Below are positions 8,617 to 16,530 of a DNA stretch of 64,000 nucleotides, piece after piece. The DNA lies in the NCBI GenBank assembly GCA_047608075.1, contig JBLKRX010000004.1:62001-126000 (forward strand), in the 5' to 3' direction. Each line of letters begins with the position of its first letter. Position 1 is the stretch's first letter. A model generated the notes under the pieces. That model made no database searches, was not told where the DNA came from, and saw nothing but the letters and a program-made list of their open reading frames with translations. This stretch comes from Ferdinandcohnia humi_A. Its GTDB lineage: Bacteria > Bacillota > Bacilli > Bacillales > Bacillaceae_L. Made by a program: the position numbers and the translations under genes.

Positions 8617-9579
8617 TATCCTTGTACTTAATGCTTTTGCAATTAGGTCCCCATGAAAACGACCATTCTCTATAAATATTTCATTCGCATTATTTCCAGC
8701 TGCAATAACCCCAGCAATAAAAATACCCTCAACATTTGTTTCCATTGTATCTGGATTAAAATCCGGTCTACCTGTAATTTCATCTCTTCTTACACTCATT
8801 TTTTCCAAAAAGCTATGGTCTGGATGATATCCAGTCATTGCAAATACAAAATCATTTTTAATTGTTTTTTCTACATTGTTTACTTTATATCGAACTTGTT
8901 CTTCAGTAATTTCCACTACATTTGCATTAAACTCCATAGTAATTGTTTCACTACGAACTAATGATTCGAATTCAGGTAAAATCCAAGGCTTTATACTTTG
9001 GGAATACTCTGAACCACGGTATATAACCGTTACTCGCGCACCTGCACTTGTTAACTCGAGTGCGGCATCCACACTTGAATTCTTACCACCAATAACAACT
9101 ACGTCCATATCAAAATAAGGATGGGCTTCCTTAAAATAATGTGAAACCTTTGGTAGGTCTTCCCCTGGAACATCCATAAAATTAGGATTATCATAATAAC
9201 CAGTAGCAATTACAACATATTTTGCGTGTAACTCACCTTTTGAAGTGGTAATATGAAACGTGCCGGTTGGAAGCTTTTCAACCTTTGTAACCTTTTCAAA
9301 CGCACGAACATTTATCTTTTTACGTTTTACGACTTCACGATAATAAGCCAATGCTTGGTTTCTTTTTGGTTTGCGATTTTGTGTTATGAAAGGAACCTCT
9401 CCTATCTCTAACTTCTCGCTTGAACTAAAAAAAGTTTGATGAGTAGGGTAATGATATATTGCATTTACAATGTTACCCTTCTCAATTACCACTGGCTGTA
9501 TCCCGTTGTTCTGCAGAGAAATCGCTGCTGCTAGCCCGCACGGACCTCCTCCTACGATGACTACTTCTACTTCCTGCAT
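8614..9579 (-). CDS. ypdA: Bacillithiol disulfide reductase YpdA (Bdr)
   Basis: A 321-residue FAD/NADPH flavoprotein. The N-terminal FAD-binding motif VGGGPCGLAAA (about residues 9-19) includes the conserved cysteine Cys14, and a second nucleotide-binding GGKNSS motif lies mid-protein. In Bacillus and Staphylococcus YpdA reduces oxidised bacillithiol (BSSB), keeping the redox pool reduced. I used the ATG at 9579, eight bases after GGAG; a GTG three codons upstream overlaps that ribosome site. It is placed next to gudB as in B. subtilis. Confidence 0.93.
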   Translation of the reverse strand: MQEVEVVIVGGGPCGLAAAISLQNNGIQPVVIEKGNIVNAIYHYPTHQTFFSSSEKLEIGEVPFITQNRKPKRNQALAYYREVVKRKKINVRAFEKVTKVEKLPTGTFHITTSKGELHAKYVVIATGYYDNPNFMDVPGEDLPKVSHYFKEAHPYFDMDVVVIGGKNSSVDAALELTSAGARVTVIYRGSEYSQSIKPWILPEFESLVRSETITMEFNANVVEITEEQVRYKVNNVEKTIKNDFVFAMTGYHPDHSFLEKMSVRRDEITGRPDFNPDTMETNVEGIFIAGVIAAGNNANEIFIENGRFHGDLIAKALSTRI

Positions 9580-9613
9580 ATAGGTCACTCCTGATTAAGG
9601 TTATTTTATAATA

Positions 9614-9850
9614 GAGGATGTTCAAAAAGTCACCAAATATAAACTTCGAATCTCTGCGAGAGGTAGACCCAGTTGGAAAGAATACCTAGTATATGTGCTT
9701 TGATCTACTAGACTTTTCAAAGAGGTAAATCCCTCAGTACAAAGCAGTGTAGAAGTAATTTCAATATAGTTGCCCTGTTACAGTCCTGGGTCATGTCTTT
9801 TCTTAGATCTTCTTGCTTTGCTATTCGTTGACTTTTTATACACACACTTA
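9614..9850. repeat. MITE-like dispersed repeat, family A copy 1
   Basis: The element begins AGGATGTTCAAAAAGTCACC and ends near CGTTGACTTTTTATACACAC, so its ends are imperfect inverted repeats. It has no coding capacity. The copy at 27.33 kb shares the first 24 bases and an end segment around ATCTTCTTGCTT, with a different interior. It lies in the ypdA-gudB gap. Confidence 0.65.
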
Positions 9851-9920
9851 TATTTTCTGGATGATACAACTATCTAAAAGATAGTACCATCCACTTCAAC
9901 TATCTCCGTTAAGTTTTTAA

Positions 9921-9956
9921 ATAAAAAATCTCCTACCAAAAATGATAGGAGATTTA
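9921..9956 (-). terminator. Intrinsic terminator after gudB
   Basis: Arms AAATCTCCTA and TAGGAGATTT are followed on the minus strand by T residues (GATTTTTTATTT). Confidence 0.9.
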
Positions 9957-9979
9957 GAACATACTTGCAAATAATATGA

Positions 9980-11260
9980 TTAGATCCAGCCTCTAAAGCG
10001 TGACGCCTCAGCCATTTTTCTTACCCCAACCATATATGCCGCAAGTCTCATGTCTACACGTCTATTTTGAGCTGTTTGGTAAATATTCTCGAATGATTTT
10101 ACCATTACTTTCTCGAGTTTCTCTTCAACCTCTTCCTCGCTCCAGTAATATCCTTGATTATTTTGTACCCACTCAAAATAAGAAACTGTAACTCCACCAG
10201 CACTTGCTAAAACATCAGGTACTAGTAGAATTCCTCTTTCAGTTAAGATTTGAGTTGCTTCAAGAGTTGTTGGCCCATTTGCAGCTTCAACAACAATACT
10301 TGCACGAATATTATGTGCGTTTTCTTCTGTTATTTGATTTTCAATCGCTGCTGGTACTAAAATATCACAGTCTAACTCAAGTAATTCTTTGTTTGTAATC
10401 GTATTATTAAACAATTTAGTAACTGTACCAAAACTATCACGGCGATCTAACAGATAATCGATATCTAACCCGTTTGGATCATATAAACCACCATATGCAT
10501 CCGAAATTCCGATTACCTTTGCTCCAGCATCATGCATGAATTTTGAAAGGAAACTACCTGCATTACCGAATCCTTGTACAACAACTCGTGCACCTTCTAA
10601 TTTAATTCCACGCTTTTGAGCTGCTTCTCTAATACAAATCGTTACGCCTTTCGCTGTAGCAGATTCACGTCCATGTGAACCACCTAGTACAAGTGGCTTA
10701 CCAGTAATAAAACCTGGTGAGTTAAATTCATCTATTCTACTATATTCATCCATCATCCATGCCATAATTTGTGAATTTGTAAACACGTCTGGTGCAGGAA
10801 TATCTTTTGTAGGTCCAACAATCTGACTGATTGCACGTACATATCCACGGCTTAATCGTTCTAATTCACGAAAGGACATATCCCTCGGATCACAAATAAT
10901 TCCGCCTTTACCACCACCATATGGTAGGTCAACAATACCGCATTTTAAGCTCATCCAAATAGAAAGCGCTTTAACTTCTTTCTCCGTTACATTTGGATGG
11001 AAGCGGATTCCTCCTTTAGTTGGTCCGACAGCGTCATTGTGTTGCGCACGAAAACCAGTAAAAATTTTAACGGAGCCATCATCCATTCTAACTGGAATTT
11101 TTACTGTCATCATACGAATCGGTTCTTTTAATAACTCATACACTTCTTCAGGGTACCCTAACTTTTCTAATGCCTTATGTATTACGATTTGTGTAGACTT
11201 TAGGACGTCCATTTTCTCTTCATTATTTTGTGGATTGTCCTTAGTGTTATCGGCTACCAT
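9980..11260 (-). CDS. gudB: NAD-dependent glutamate dehydrogenase GudB, intact form
   Basis: A 426-residue catabolic enzyme converting glutamate to 2-oxoglutarate and ammonia. The catalytic PYGGGKGG lysine is Lys118, and the Rossmann motif GFGNAG is present. Its sequence is close to GudB throughout. The VKA segment at 96-98 is single, so it lacks the nine-base duplication that inactivates gudB in laboratory B. subtilis 168. I chose the ATG at 11260 because GGGAGG lies seven bases before it. An upstream start would add five residues without a site. It is monocistronic, with its own terminator. Confidence 0.95.
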   Translation of the reverse strand: MVADNTKDNPQNNEEKMDVLKSTQIVIHKALEKLGYPEEVYELLKEPIRMMTVKIPVRMDDGSVKIFTGFRAQHNDAVGPTKGGIRFHPNVTEKEVKALSIWMSLKCGIVDLPYGGGKGGIICDPRDMSFRELERLSRGYVRAISQIVGPTKDIPAPDVFTNSQIMAWMMDEYSRIDEFNSPGFITGKPLVLGGSHGRESATAKGVTICIREAAQKRGIKLEGARVVVQGFGNAGSFLSKFMHDAGAKVIGISDAYGGLYDPNGLDIDYLLDRRDSFGTVTKLFNNTITNKELLELDCDILVPAAIENQITEENAHNIRASIVVEAANGPTTLEATQILTERGILLVPDVLASAGGVTVSYFEWVQNNQGYYWSEEEVEEKLEKVMVKSFENIYQTAQNRRVDMRLAAYMVGVRKMAEASRFRGWI

Positions 11261-11275
11261 TTGTAAACCTCCCAA

Positions 11276-11601
11276 GATTTTTCACAATTCCTTACATAAT
11301 AAAAGGTGTTAAATTAGAAACTGGAAATACCGAAATTATCGGATTTTTTTACAAAAATAGATTAGTAATATAAACTACTACATCATGCTGCTAAAAGATA
11401 CAGACATCAATAACATCTAATTTCCAGATAATATTATTGTCCACCTTTCCAGTCACTAGTATACACCTTCAAATTGTTTATGCAAAGAAGAAAAATAAAG
11501 AATATATATTTTTATCTCCAAAATGTAAACGGTTCCAATAGTGTGATAATATTATTGTAATAATAATTTTTTTTAACCTATGAGAAGAATCCCTAATATC
11601 C
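11276..11601. other. Intergenic region between gudB and mecB
   Basis: This AT-rich gap holds the gudB promoter region and the 3' flank of mecB. A hairpin can form around 11583-11615 (arms AGAAGGATC and GATTCTTCT) overlapping the mecB stop, but it lacks a T-tract on the minus strand. I see no gene. Confidence 0.5.
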
Positions 11602-12204
11602 TTAGAGATCCTTCTTATTTTTAATAAAATAGTGATAAATATCCTTCATTGCATGGTCATTGAAGATCATTTTCCCATATTCGTGAACTCTATATTTTGT
11701 TATTGTTGCTGGATTACCAAATTCAGCTAATATAGCAATTAAATTCTCTGTATTCATACTCAAATCTTCCTCAAGTAACAGATAAAAATTGTCTTCATAC
11801 GAGTATAATCGGCCACCTCGAATAGATAACTCATAAAGCCTTGTAGAAAGCTGAATTACATCTTCGAAAGTATGAAACTGATAAAATATATCCTTACTTT
11901 CGTCAAGAGTAACCTGCATTTCAATATAATCATCTAGGAAATCTTCGTCATCTTCTTTCTCACCTACACTATTTGTAACAATGATCACCATGCCCTGTGC
12001 CTGTAAGGAATACACTTCAACTGCAATTGGACCATCTGCCTCAAATCCCAATTCAGCACTTGCCTCTTCAATCATATCTCGAAATAGTTGGTGGACCTTT
12101 AGTGAATCTGACATTAGGTCTTCCTTTGTTAATCCTCGTTCAATTAGATCGTCAAAAGTTAGAAAGATCTTAATTTTATTATAATTTAAGCGTTCAAGAC
12201 GCAT
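11602..12204 (-). CDS. mecB: MecA-family adaptor protein (MecB/YpbH)
   Basis: A 200-residue adaptor with the N-terminal MecA substrate-binding region (starts MRLERLNYNKIKIFLTFDDL), an acidic linker (EKEDDEDFLDDY), and a C-terminal ClpC-binding domain. MecA and its paralogue YpbH deliver substrates to ClpCP protease; MecA targets ComK. Position between gudB and ypbG matches ypbH, so I favour the paralogue over mecA, which lies elsewhere in Bacillus. The true paralogue identity needs genome context. Confidence 0.85.
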   Translation of the reverse strand: MRLERLNYNKIKIFLTFDDLIERGLTKEDLMSDSLKVHQLFRDMIEEASAELGFEADGPIAVEVYSLQAQGMVIIVTNSVGEKEDDEDFLDDYIEMQVTLDESKDIFYQFHTFEDVIQLSTRLYELSIRGGRLYSYEDNFYLLLEEDLSMNTENLIAILAEFGNPATITKYRVHEYGKMIFNDHAMKDIYHYFIKNKKDL

Positions 12205-12301
12205 TAGGAACCCTCCCTCACCGTCACACCTACAGCAATCCTTTCTTTATTTTATGAAAGAATATTAAATTTGTTCTTGTATTTAAAGAATACTACATTA
12301 G

Positions 12302-13078
12302 CTATACTTCGGTTGATTGAAGAGTAATTAAGTGTGTTTCTGGGGGTGCTCCTAGACGTAAAGGAACGCTAGTTGTACCGTATCCATTACTAATTAGGAT
12401 AGTAGTGTCGTTCATTTGTTCCACTCCACCTTTTTTATACATCCCGAAATTAAAAAACCTAATTTGTCCACCATGGGTGTGTCCAGCAAGAAGTAGCCTT
12501 ATTTTATGTTCTGGAAGTATTTTTTGCTTAATCCTTGGGTCATGACTTACTAATATCCTGAATGCTTCTTCATCTCCTACATCAAGAAGAGCAAGATCCA
12601 GTCGACTTCTTCCAGCCATCAAATCATCAACACCTAGAAGCGCAACTTTATCTCCTTCACCAGACTCAAACAGGACTGTAGTATTATCTAAAATTTTTAT
12701 TCCCATACTTAGCATTAATGAGTCTAATGCATGGTAGTCTACTTCGTAGTCATTATTTCCCCATACAAAATAAGAAGGTGCTATTTCCTTCAAAAGGATA
12801 AGGTTTTTCTCAATTCTTTCAAAGGGAACTCCTTTTTCCGCTAAATCTCCACCAATGACAACAATGTCTGCTTTGCCTTTCACTTCCTGAATAATTTTCT
12901 TTGAGATTACCCTCTTGTGTATATCAGAAATGAAAAAAATCGTGATTTTATCAAAGCTTTTGGGAAAATCAGAAAAATGAAGGGTTTGCTTACATATGTT
13001 ATTTTGGTTTGCTTCTTGCCACATAAAAAAAAGGAGAAGTAATCCAACAATTAAACAAATTACAAAAAACACTAGCAT
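12302..13078 (-). CDS. ypbG: Membrane-anchored metallophosphoesterase YpbG
   Basis: A 258-residue calcineurin-like phosphoesterase with an N-terminal transmembrane helix (MLVFFVICLIVGLLLLFF). The metal-binding motifs occur in order: SDIH, GGDLAEKG, WGNNDYE and GHTHGGQ. The substrate is unknown. The gene follows ypbF by eight bases, so they form an operon. The length and layout match B. subtilis YpbG. Confidence 0.88.
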   Translation of the reverse strand: MLVFFVICLIVGLLLLFFMWQEANQNNICKQTLHFSDFPKSFDKITIFFISDIHKRVISKKIIQEVKGKADIVVIGGDLAEKGVPFERIEKNLILLKEIAPSYFVWGNNDYEVDYHALDSLMLSMGIKILDNTTVLFESGEGDKVALLGVDDLMAGRSRLDLALLDVGDEEAFRILVSHDPRIKQKILPEHKIRLLLAGHTHGGQIRFFNFGMYKKGGVEQMNDTTILISNGYGTTSVPLRLGAPPETHLITLQSTEV

Positions 13079-13086
13079 ATTCTCGC

Positions 13087-13488
13087 CTACCTATCTACAT
13101 CAAAAACATGATTCTTCTTTAAATCTACTGATATGATACCATACATTAAGGAAAAAGCTAAAAGTAGAACTGCTTCCCATGGTCCGATGATAAATAAAAA
13201 GAAATATCCTACATATAAACTATAATTAATGAAGGCTTGGTACAATGAAATAGAATGTCCCTTAATAAGTCTATAAGTACTTTCAATTGAAGCTTTCACG
13301 ATTATAGAGTGGGACAAGAAACCAATTAGGAAACACATCATTAATATAAAAAATAAAAAGGGATTTACAATAAATCGCATAAGCAAATCCGATATTTCAA
13401 ACGGTGAGCTATTCGGTGACAACAAAATTAATAAATAGCCACAAAGAAAACCTATTACTTCGTACATTAGTTTATCCATTTCCCCCAT
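13087..13488 (-). CDS. ypbF: Polytopic membrane protein YpbF
   Basis: A 133-residue protein with about four hydrophobic segments (LLILLSP, FLFFILMMCFLIGFL, YFFLFIIGPWEAVLLLAF among them). No catalytic motif is visible. It is assigned to YpbF by position directly upstream of ypbG and similar size. Function is unknown. A TATTTCTC-side promoter should lie in the shared region with cotJA. Confidence 0.7.
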   Translation of the reverse strand: MGEMDKLMYEVIGFLCGYLLILLSPNSSPFEISDLLMRFIVNPFLFFILMMCFLIGFLSHSIIVKASIESTYRLIKGHSISLYQAFINYSLYVGYFFLFIIGPWEAVLLLAFSLMYGIISVDLKKNHVFDVDR

Positions 13489-13644
13489 CTCCTCCTATTT
13501 CAAGCTATGAGAATAAACAGGATTTGATACAGAAAAACCTAGAACATTTCACGATATCTCCCTTAAAACATTGTCATTTTTTTACGTAAAACACCATAGA
13601 GTAAAAATGACATCTGTTTGAATTCTACACAAGGAGGTTTCGTG

Positions 13645-13875
13645 ATGTTCACACTTAGAAAGCAATGGTACCCCTATGTTAGCCCTTTTGATCCATGTAA
13701 GCCAATTACATGTAAAACATTTTCAACCCCACCTAATCTATATATCCCTTTTCAGCCACCAAATTTACCGCAATTCTCACCAAAAGAGGCGTTATTTAAA
13801 GGCACGTTATGGCCAGTCTTTTACGATCCATGGTATAACCCTTACGAACAAAAAAAGAGGGAGGAAAGCCAATGA
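13645..13875 (+). CDS. cotJA: Spore coat associated protein CotJA
   Basis: A 76-residue Pro/Tyr/Phe-rich protein (YVSPFDPCKPITCKTF and PPNLYIPFQPPNLPQF blocks) typical of CotJA. I chose the ATG at 13645 because AAGGAGG lies seven bases before it; the nine-codon upstream extension includes that site. It is the first gene of cotJABC, which in B. subtilis is transcribed in the mother cell by sigma-E. A possible sigma-E-like -10 (CATAGAGT) lies near 13597. Confidence 0.85.
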   Translation: MFTLRKQWYPYVSPFDPCKPITCKTFSTPPNLYIPFQPPNLPQFSPKEALFKGTLWPVFYDPWYNPYEQKKREESQ

Positions 13876-14132
13876 AAAAGATGCCTCCTGAATTCTACGC
13901 ATTGTTAGAGGAATTACAGGCTGTTGATTTTGTCCTTGTAGAGCTAACGTTATATCTCGATACCCATCCTAATGATTATGAAGCAATCCAACAATTCAAT
14001 CAATTTTCTCTCCAAAGAAGAAAAATTGCAAAACAATATGAAGAAAAGTTTGGACCCTTACTTCAGTATGGACACAGTTATTCAGGCTATCCTTGGAACT
14101 GGGATGATACTCCGTGGCCATGGCAGGTATAA
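13872..14132 (+). CDS. cotJB: Spore coat protein CotJB
   Basis: An 86-residue protein overlapping the end of cotJA by four bases (ATGA), suggesting translational coupling. The helical middle (LQAVDFVLVELTLYLDTHP) and the aromatic C-terminus (YPWNWDDTPWPWQV) fit CotJB. It needs CotJA and CotJC for coat assembly in B. subtilis. Confidence 0.88.
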   Translation: MKKMPPEFYALLEELQAVDFVLVELTLYLDTHPNDYEAIQQFNQFSLQRRKIAKQYEEKFGPLLQYGHSYSGYPWNWDDTPWPWQV

Positions 14133-14263
14133 TATTGGGTCACTCGACTAATTTAAAAACCTGCCCGGACTGCCTTCTTTTTTATAGGGAGGAAACGCCA
14201 CCATTATAAAAACTTCCTATTATAGTGTGCCATTGATATTAACTCAGGGGAGGAAATGACAAG

Positions 14264-14833
14264 ATGTGGGTATATGAAAAAAAGCTACAGTATCCTGTTA
14301 AAGTTAGTACATGTAATCCAAGGTTAGCGAAATATTTGATTGAGCAATACGGCGGAGCAGATGGAGAACTTTCCGCTGCCTTACGTTACTTGAATCAAAG
14401 ATATACAATACCTGATAAAGTGGTCGGCTTGTTGAACGATATTGGCACTGAGGAATTTGCGCATTTGGAAATGATTGCTACGATGATATATAAATTAACA
14501 AAAGATGCTACCCCAGAACAAATTAAAGCAGCAGGTATTGAACCACATTATGTAGATCATGACTCGGCTCTCTTTTATCATAACGCTGCTGGTACACCTT
14601 GGACAGCAGCATATATACAAGCTAAAGGAGACCCAATCACAGATTTATATGAGGATATTGCTGCAGAGGAAAAGGCACGGGCTACCTATCAATGGATTAT
14701 TAATATGAGTGACGATCCTGACCTTAACGATGCTCTACGCTTTCTTCGCGAACGTGAAATTGTCCATTCACAAAGGTTTAAAGAGGCTGTAGAAATACTT
14801 AAAGATGAAAGAGATAAGAAAAAGTTTTTTTAG
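14264..14833 (+). CDS. cotJC: Spore coat protein CotJC, manganese-catalase family
   Basis: A 189-residue protein resembling dimanganese catalases. Helices with metal-ligand candidates are visible in GTEEFAHLEM and AAEEKARATY, plus REREIVHSQRF. It closes the cotJABC operon about 130 bases after cotJB. Family members are coat components and may remove peroxide. Activity here is not shown by the sequence. Length equals B. subtilis CotJC. Confidence 0.92.
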   Translation: MWVYEKKLQYPVKVSTCNPRLAKYLIEQYGGADGELSAALRYLNQRYTIPDKVVGLLNDIGTEEFAHLEMIATMIYKLTKDATPEQIKAAGIEPHYVDHDSALFYHNAAGTPWTAAYIQAKGDPITDLYEDIAAEEKARATYQWIINMSDDPDLNDALRFLREREIVHSQRFKEAVEILKDERDKKKFF

Positions 14834-14927
14834 TTTAAGGCTGGGGTAAAGAACATTGTTGATTTTTACTATGTTGATTGTAGCGTAAGGAAGCGAGACT
14901 AGTTAGATTGATTGAAATTCAATTGTA

Positions 14928-14957
14928 AGAGTAAATAGCTAAACAGCTATTTACTCT
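14928..14957. terminator. Perfect hairpin after cotJC
   Basis: Thirteen-base arms AGAGTAAATAGCT and AGCTATTTACTCT flank a four-base loop. No T-tract follows on either strand, so termination is uncertain; it may stabilise the cotJ transcript end. Confidence 0.5.
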
Positions 14958-15118
14958 CATGATATAAGTTTACATCAAATTCCCGCTTCATCATTTCAAA
15001 GACCTTTTGGCGCCCTTTCCATTGACTTGGTTCTTTCCATTCAAATCTTCCGTTTCTTTTCAACTGAATGCTGTAACATTTGCTTTGTTACAGCATCCGT
15101 ATATTCATTAAGTTCCAT
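14947..15118 (-). pseudogene. Frameshifted gene remnant between cotJC and ypbE
   Basis: Two minus-strand reading frames join across an A-run near 15053. The first part (from ATG 15118) reads MELNEYTDAVTKQMLQHS with coiled-coil character. The second part, in another frame, reads RNGRFEWKEPSQWKGRQKVF and ends HESK at 14947. Adding one A would join them into one protein of about 55 residues. No good ribosome site is placed for the ATG. I do not recognise the family. The rest of the 14834-15266 gap holds only hairpins, including one at about 15067-15095. Confidence 0.4.
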
Positions 15119-15224
15119 AATTTTCTTCTCGATTTTCTCTCCCTCCCCTACAATTCAACCAAATTACATAACCTATTAGTTAAAAATATGAGCTCATACA
15201 CTTTTATAAGTACGTAAAGGATAT

Positions 15225-15250
15225 AAAAAAACGAGGAACATGTCCTCGTA
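15225..15250 (-). terminator. Intrinsic terminator after ypbE
   Basis: Arms CGAGGA and TCCTCG with a CATGT loop, followed on the minus strand by seven T residues. It closes the ypbB-recS-ypbD-ypbE unit. Confidence 0.88.
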
Positions 15251-15266
15251 TATACATACTCTCAAA

Positions 15267-15923
15267 TTAATTTGATATTTTTATTGGAATTCGAAGAACC
15301 TGTCCTTCCATAATGGTTTCGCCGTTTAAATTATTCCATCTTTTTATAAGCTCTTCACCAGACCTACTCTTATAATATTTAATCGAAACACTATACAATG
15401 TCTCATCTGCCTGAACTTTGTGATATTTAATATCGTACTTTTCTATCGACTCTTCTTTGTTAACAGGTTCTGTTCTTACCGTCGATTCTTCTGGAGGTGA
15501 TATTTTATTCTTATCATAATTCGGCCCTGTTGGAGTAGTAGTAGTTTGCTTATCCTCTGGTTCTTGTTGCTGGTCAGTTGTATGACTTGCAGATGCTGTA
15601 TCATCGTCAGGCTTGTCCTCTTTAACTGGAAGTTCTTCAGGTTGTTCAACCTCTTCCTTTTCATATGGTATGCTCTCAAATGTTGAGCTTTTATTTGAGT
15701 GAGTTGATTCCTTAGTTTTATTATCAGGATTATATTGATAACTTAAGATTGCTACAGGTAACAGTACGAATAACAATGCTAATAGCCGAATAATTGGATA
15801 TTTGATCTTTACTTTTGTTTTTTTCTTTTTCTCTTTATGAACCTCGCTTCTAGGAGGTAAAGTCGATGAAGTATCTTTATCTTCAGTATTTAATACATCC
15901 GGTTTTTCATCAAATTGCTTCAA
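15267..15923 (-). CDS. ypbE: LysM-domain membrane protein YpbE
   Basis: A 218-residue protein with a cytoplasmic N-terminus, one transmembrane segment (YPIIRLLALLFVLLPVAIL, about 42-60), a long Glu/Thr/Pro-rich extracellular linker and a C-terminal LysM domain (KVQADETLYSVSIKYY to RIPIKI). It should bind peptidoglycan from the membrane. Its start overlaps the stop of ypbD by four bases. It matches B. subtilis YpbE in layout; function is unknown. Confidence 0.85.
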   Translation of the reverse strand: MKQFDEKPDVLNTEDKDTSSTLPPRSEVHKEKKKKTKVKIKYPIIRLLALLFVLLPVAILSYQYNPDNKTKESTHSNKSSTFESIPYEKEEVEQPEELPVKEDKPDDDTASASHTTDQQQEPEDKQTTTTPTGPNYDKNKISPPEESTVRTEPVNKEESIEKYDIKYHKVQADETLYSVSIKYYKSRSGEELIKRWNNLNGETIMEGQVLRIPIKISN

Positions 15924-16525
15924 GGCTGTTTCACCTCATTTTCTATTTTACTTTTGGAATCCACTCTTAATTTGACAGCAAAGATTAGATCAATTAAAAA
16001 ATGTGCAAAAACAGTTATCCACAAGTTTTGAAAGATTTCATAAATATAACCGAGTAAAAAGCTTAACAGGATAACCGACACTAAAAGTACCCACTTATAT
16101 AAATATCTGACATGTAACAACGCAAAAATAATACTAGCTACAACCAATCCAAAATGGGTCTGAAGGATCCCACGGAATAATATTTCTTCTGTTAGAGAAA
16201 TCAGTAAACATAAAATAAAAATATGAGGTATGCTACGATTTTGAAAAATACGTTCGTTTATGCCCCCGTCATCATACATTGATTTTGGTAACCATTTCAT
16301 GATCAAAGAATCAATAATGACCACAACTATTGCAGTTCCGCCGCCAATTAATATGATATTCCAATCCTTAAGGACCCATAGATCTAAAAATGATGACAAA
16401 TTATCAAAAAGGAAAAATCCTAATCCGATTGAAACTAGTAGTAGTAGTCCCTGAGTAAGATAAAGGTGAAATAAAATTTCCTTATCATTTAATTTTTTGA
16501 TGATATCAGCTTGACGCTTACCCAT
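15920..16525 (-). CDS. ypbD: CPBP-family intramembrane metalloprotease YpbD
   Basis: A 201-residue polytopic protein with the CPBP (Abi) motifs: EEILFRG, then FALLHVRY, and HFLIDLIF. These motifs are shared with Rce1-type proteases. Substrate unknown. I start it at ATG 16525, five bases after the recS stop; the longer frame would run back into recS. It sits in the ypbB-recS-ypbD-ypbE cluster, as in B. subtilis. Confidence 0.88.
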   Translation of the reverse strand: MGKRQADIIKKLNDKEILFHLYLTQGLLLLVSIGLGFFLFDNLSSFLDLWVLKDWNIILIGGGTAIVVVIIDSLIMKWLPKSMYDDGGINERIFQNRSIPHIFILCLLISLTEEILFRGILQTHFGLVVASIIFALLHVRYLYKWVLLVSVILLSFLLGYIYEIFQNLWITVFAHFLIDLIFAVKLRVDSKSKIENEVKQP

Positions 16526-16530
16526 ATTTT

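Noticed and set aside
14928..15095. Two hairpins as a possible CRISPR-like array
   Set aside because: There are only two different palindromes, no regular repeats or spacers, and no cas genes.
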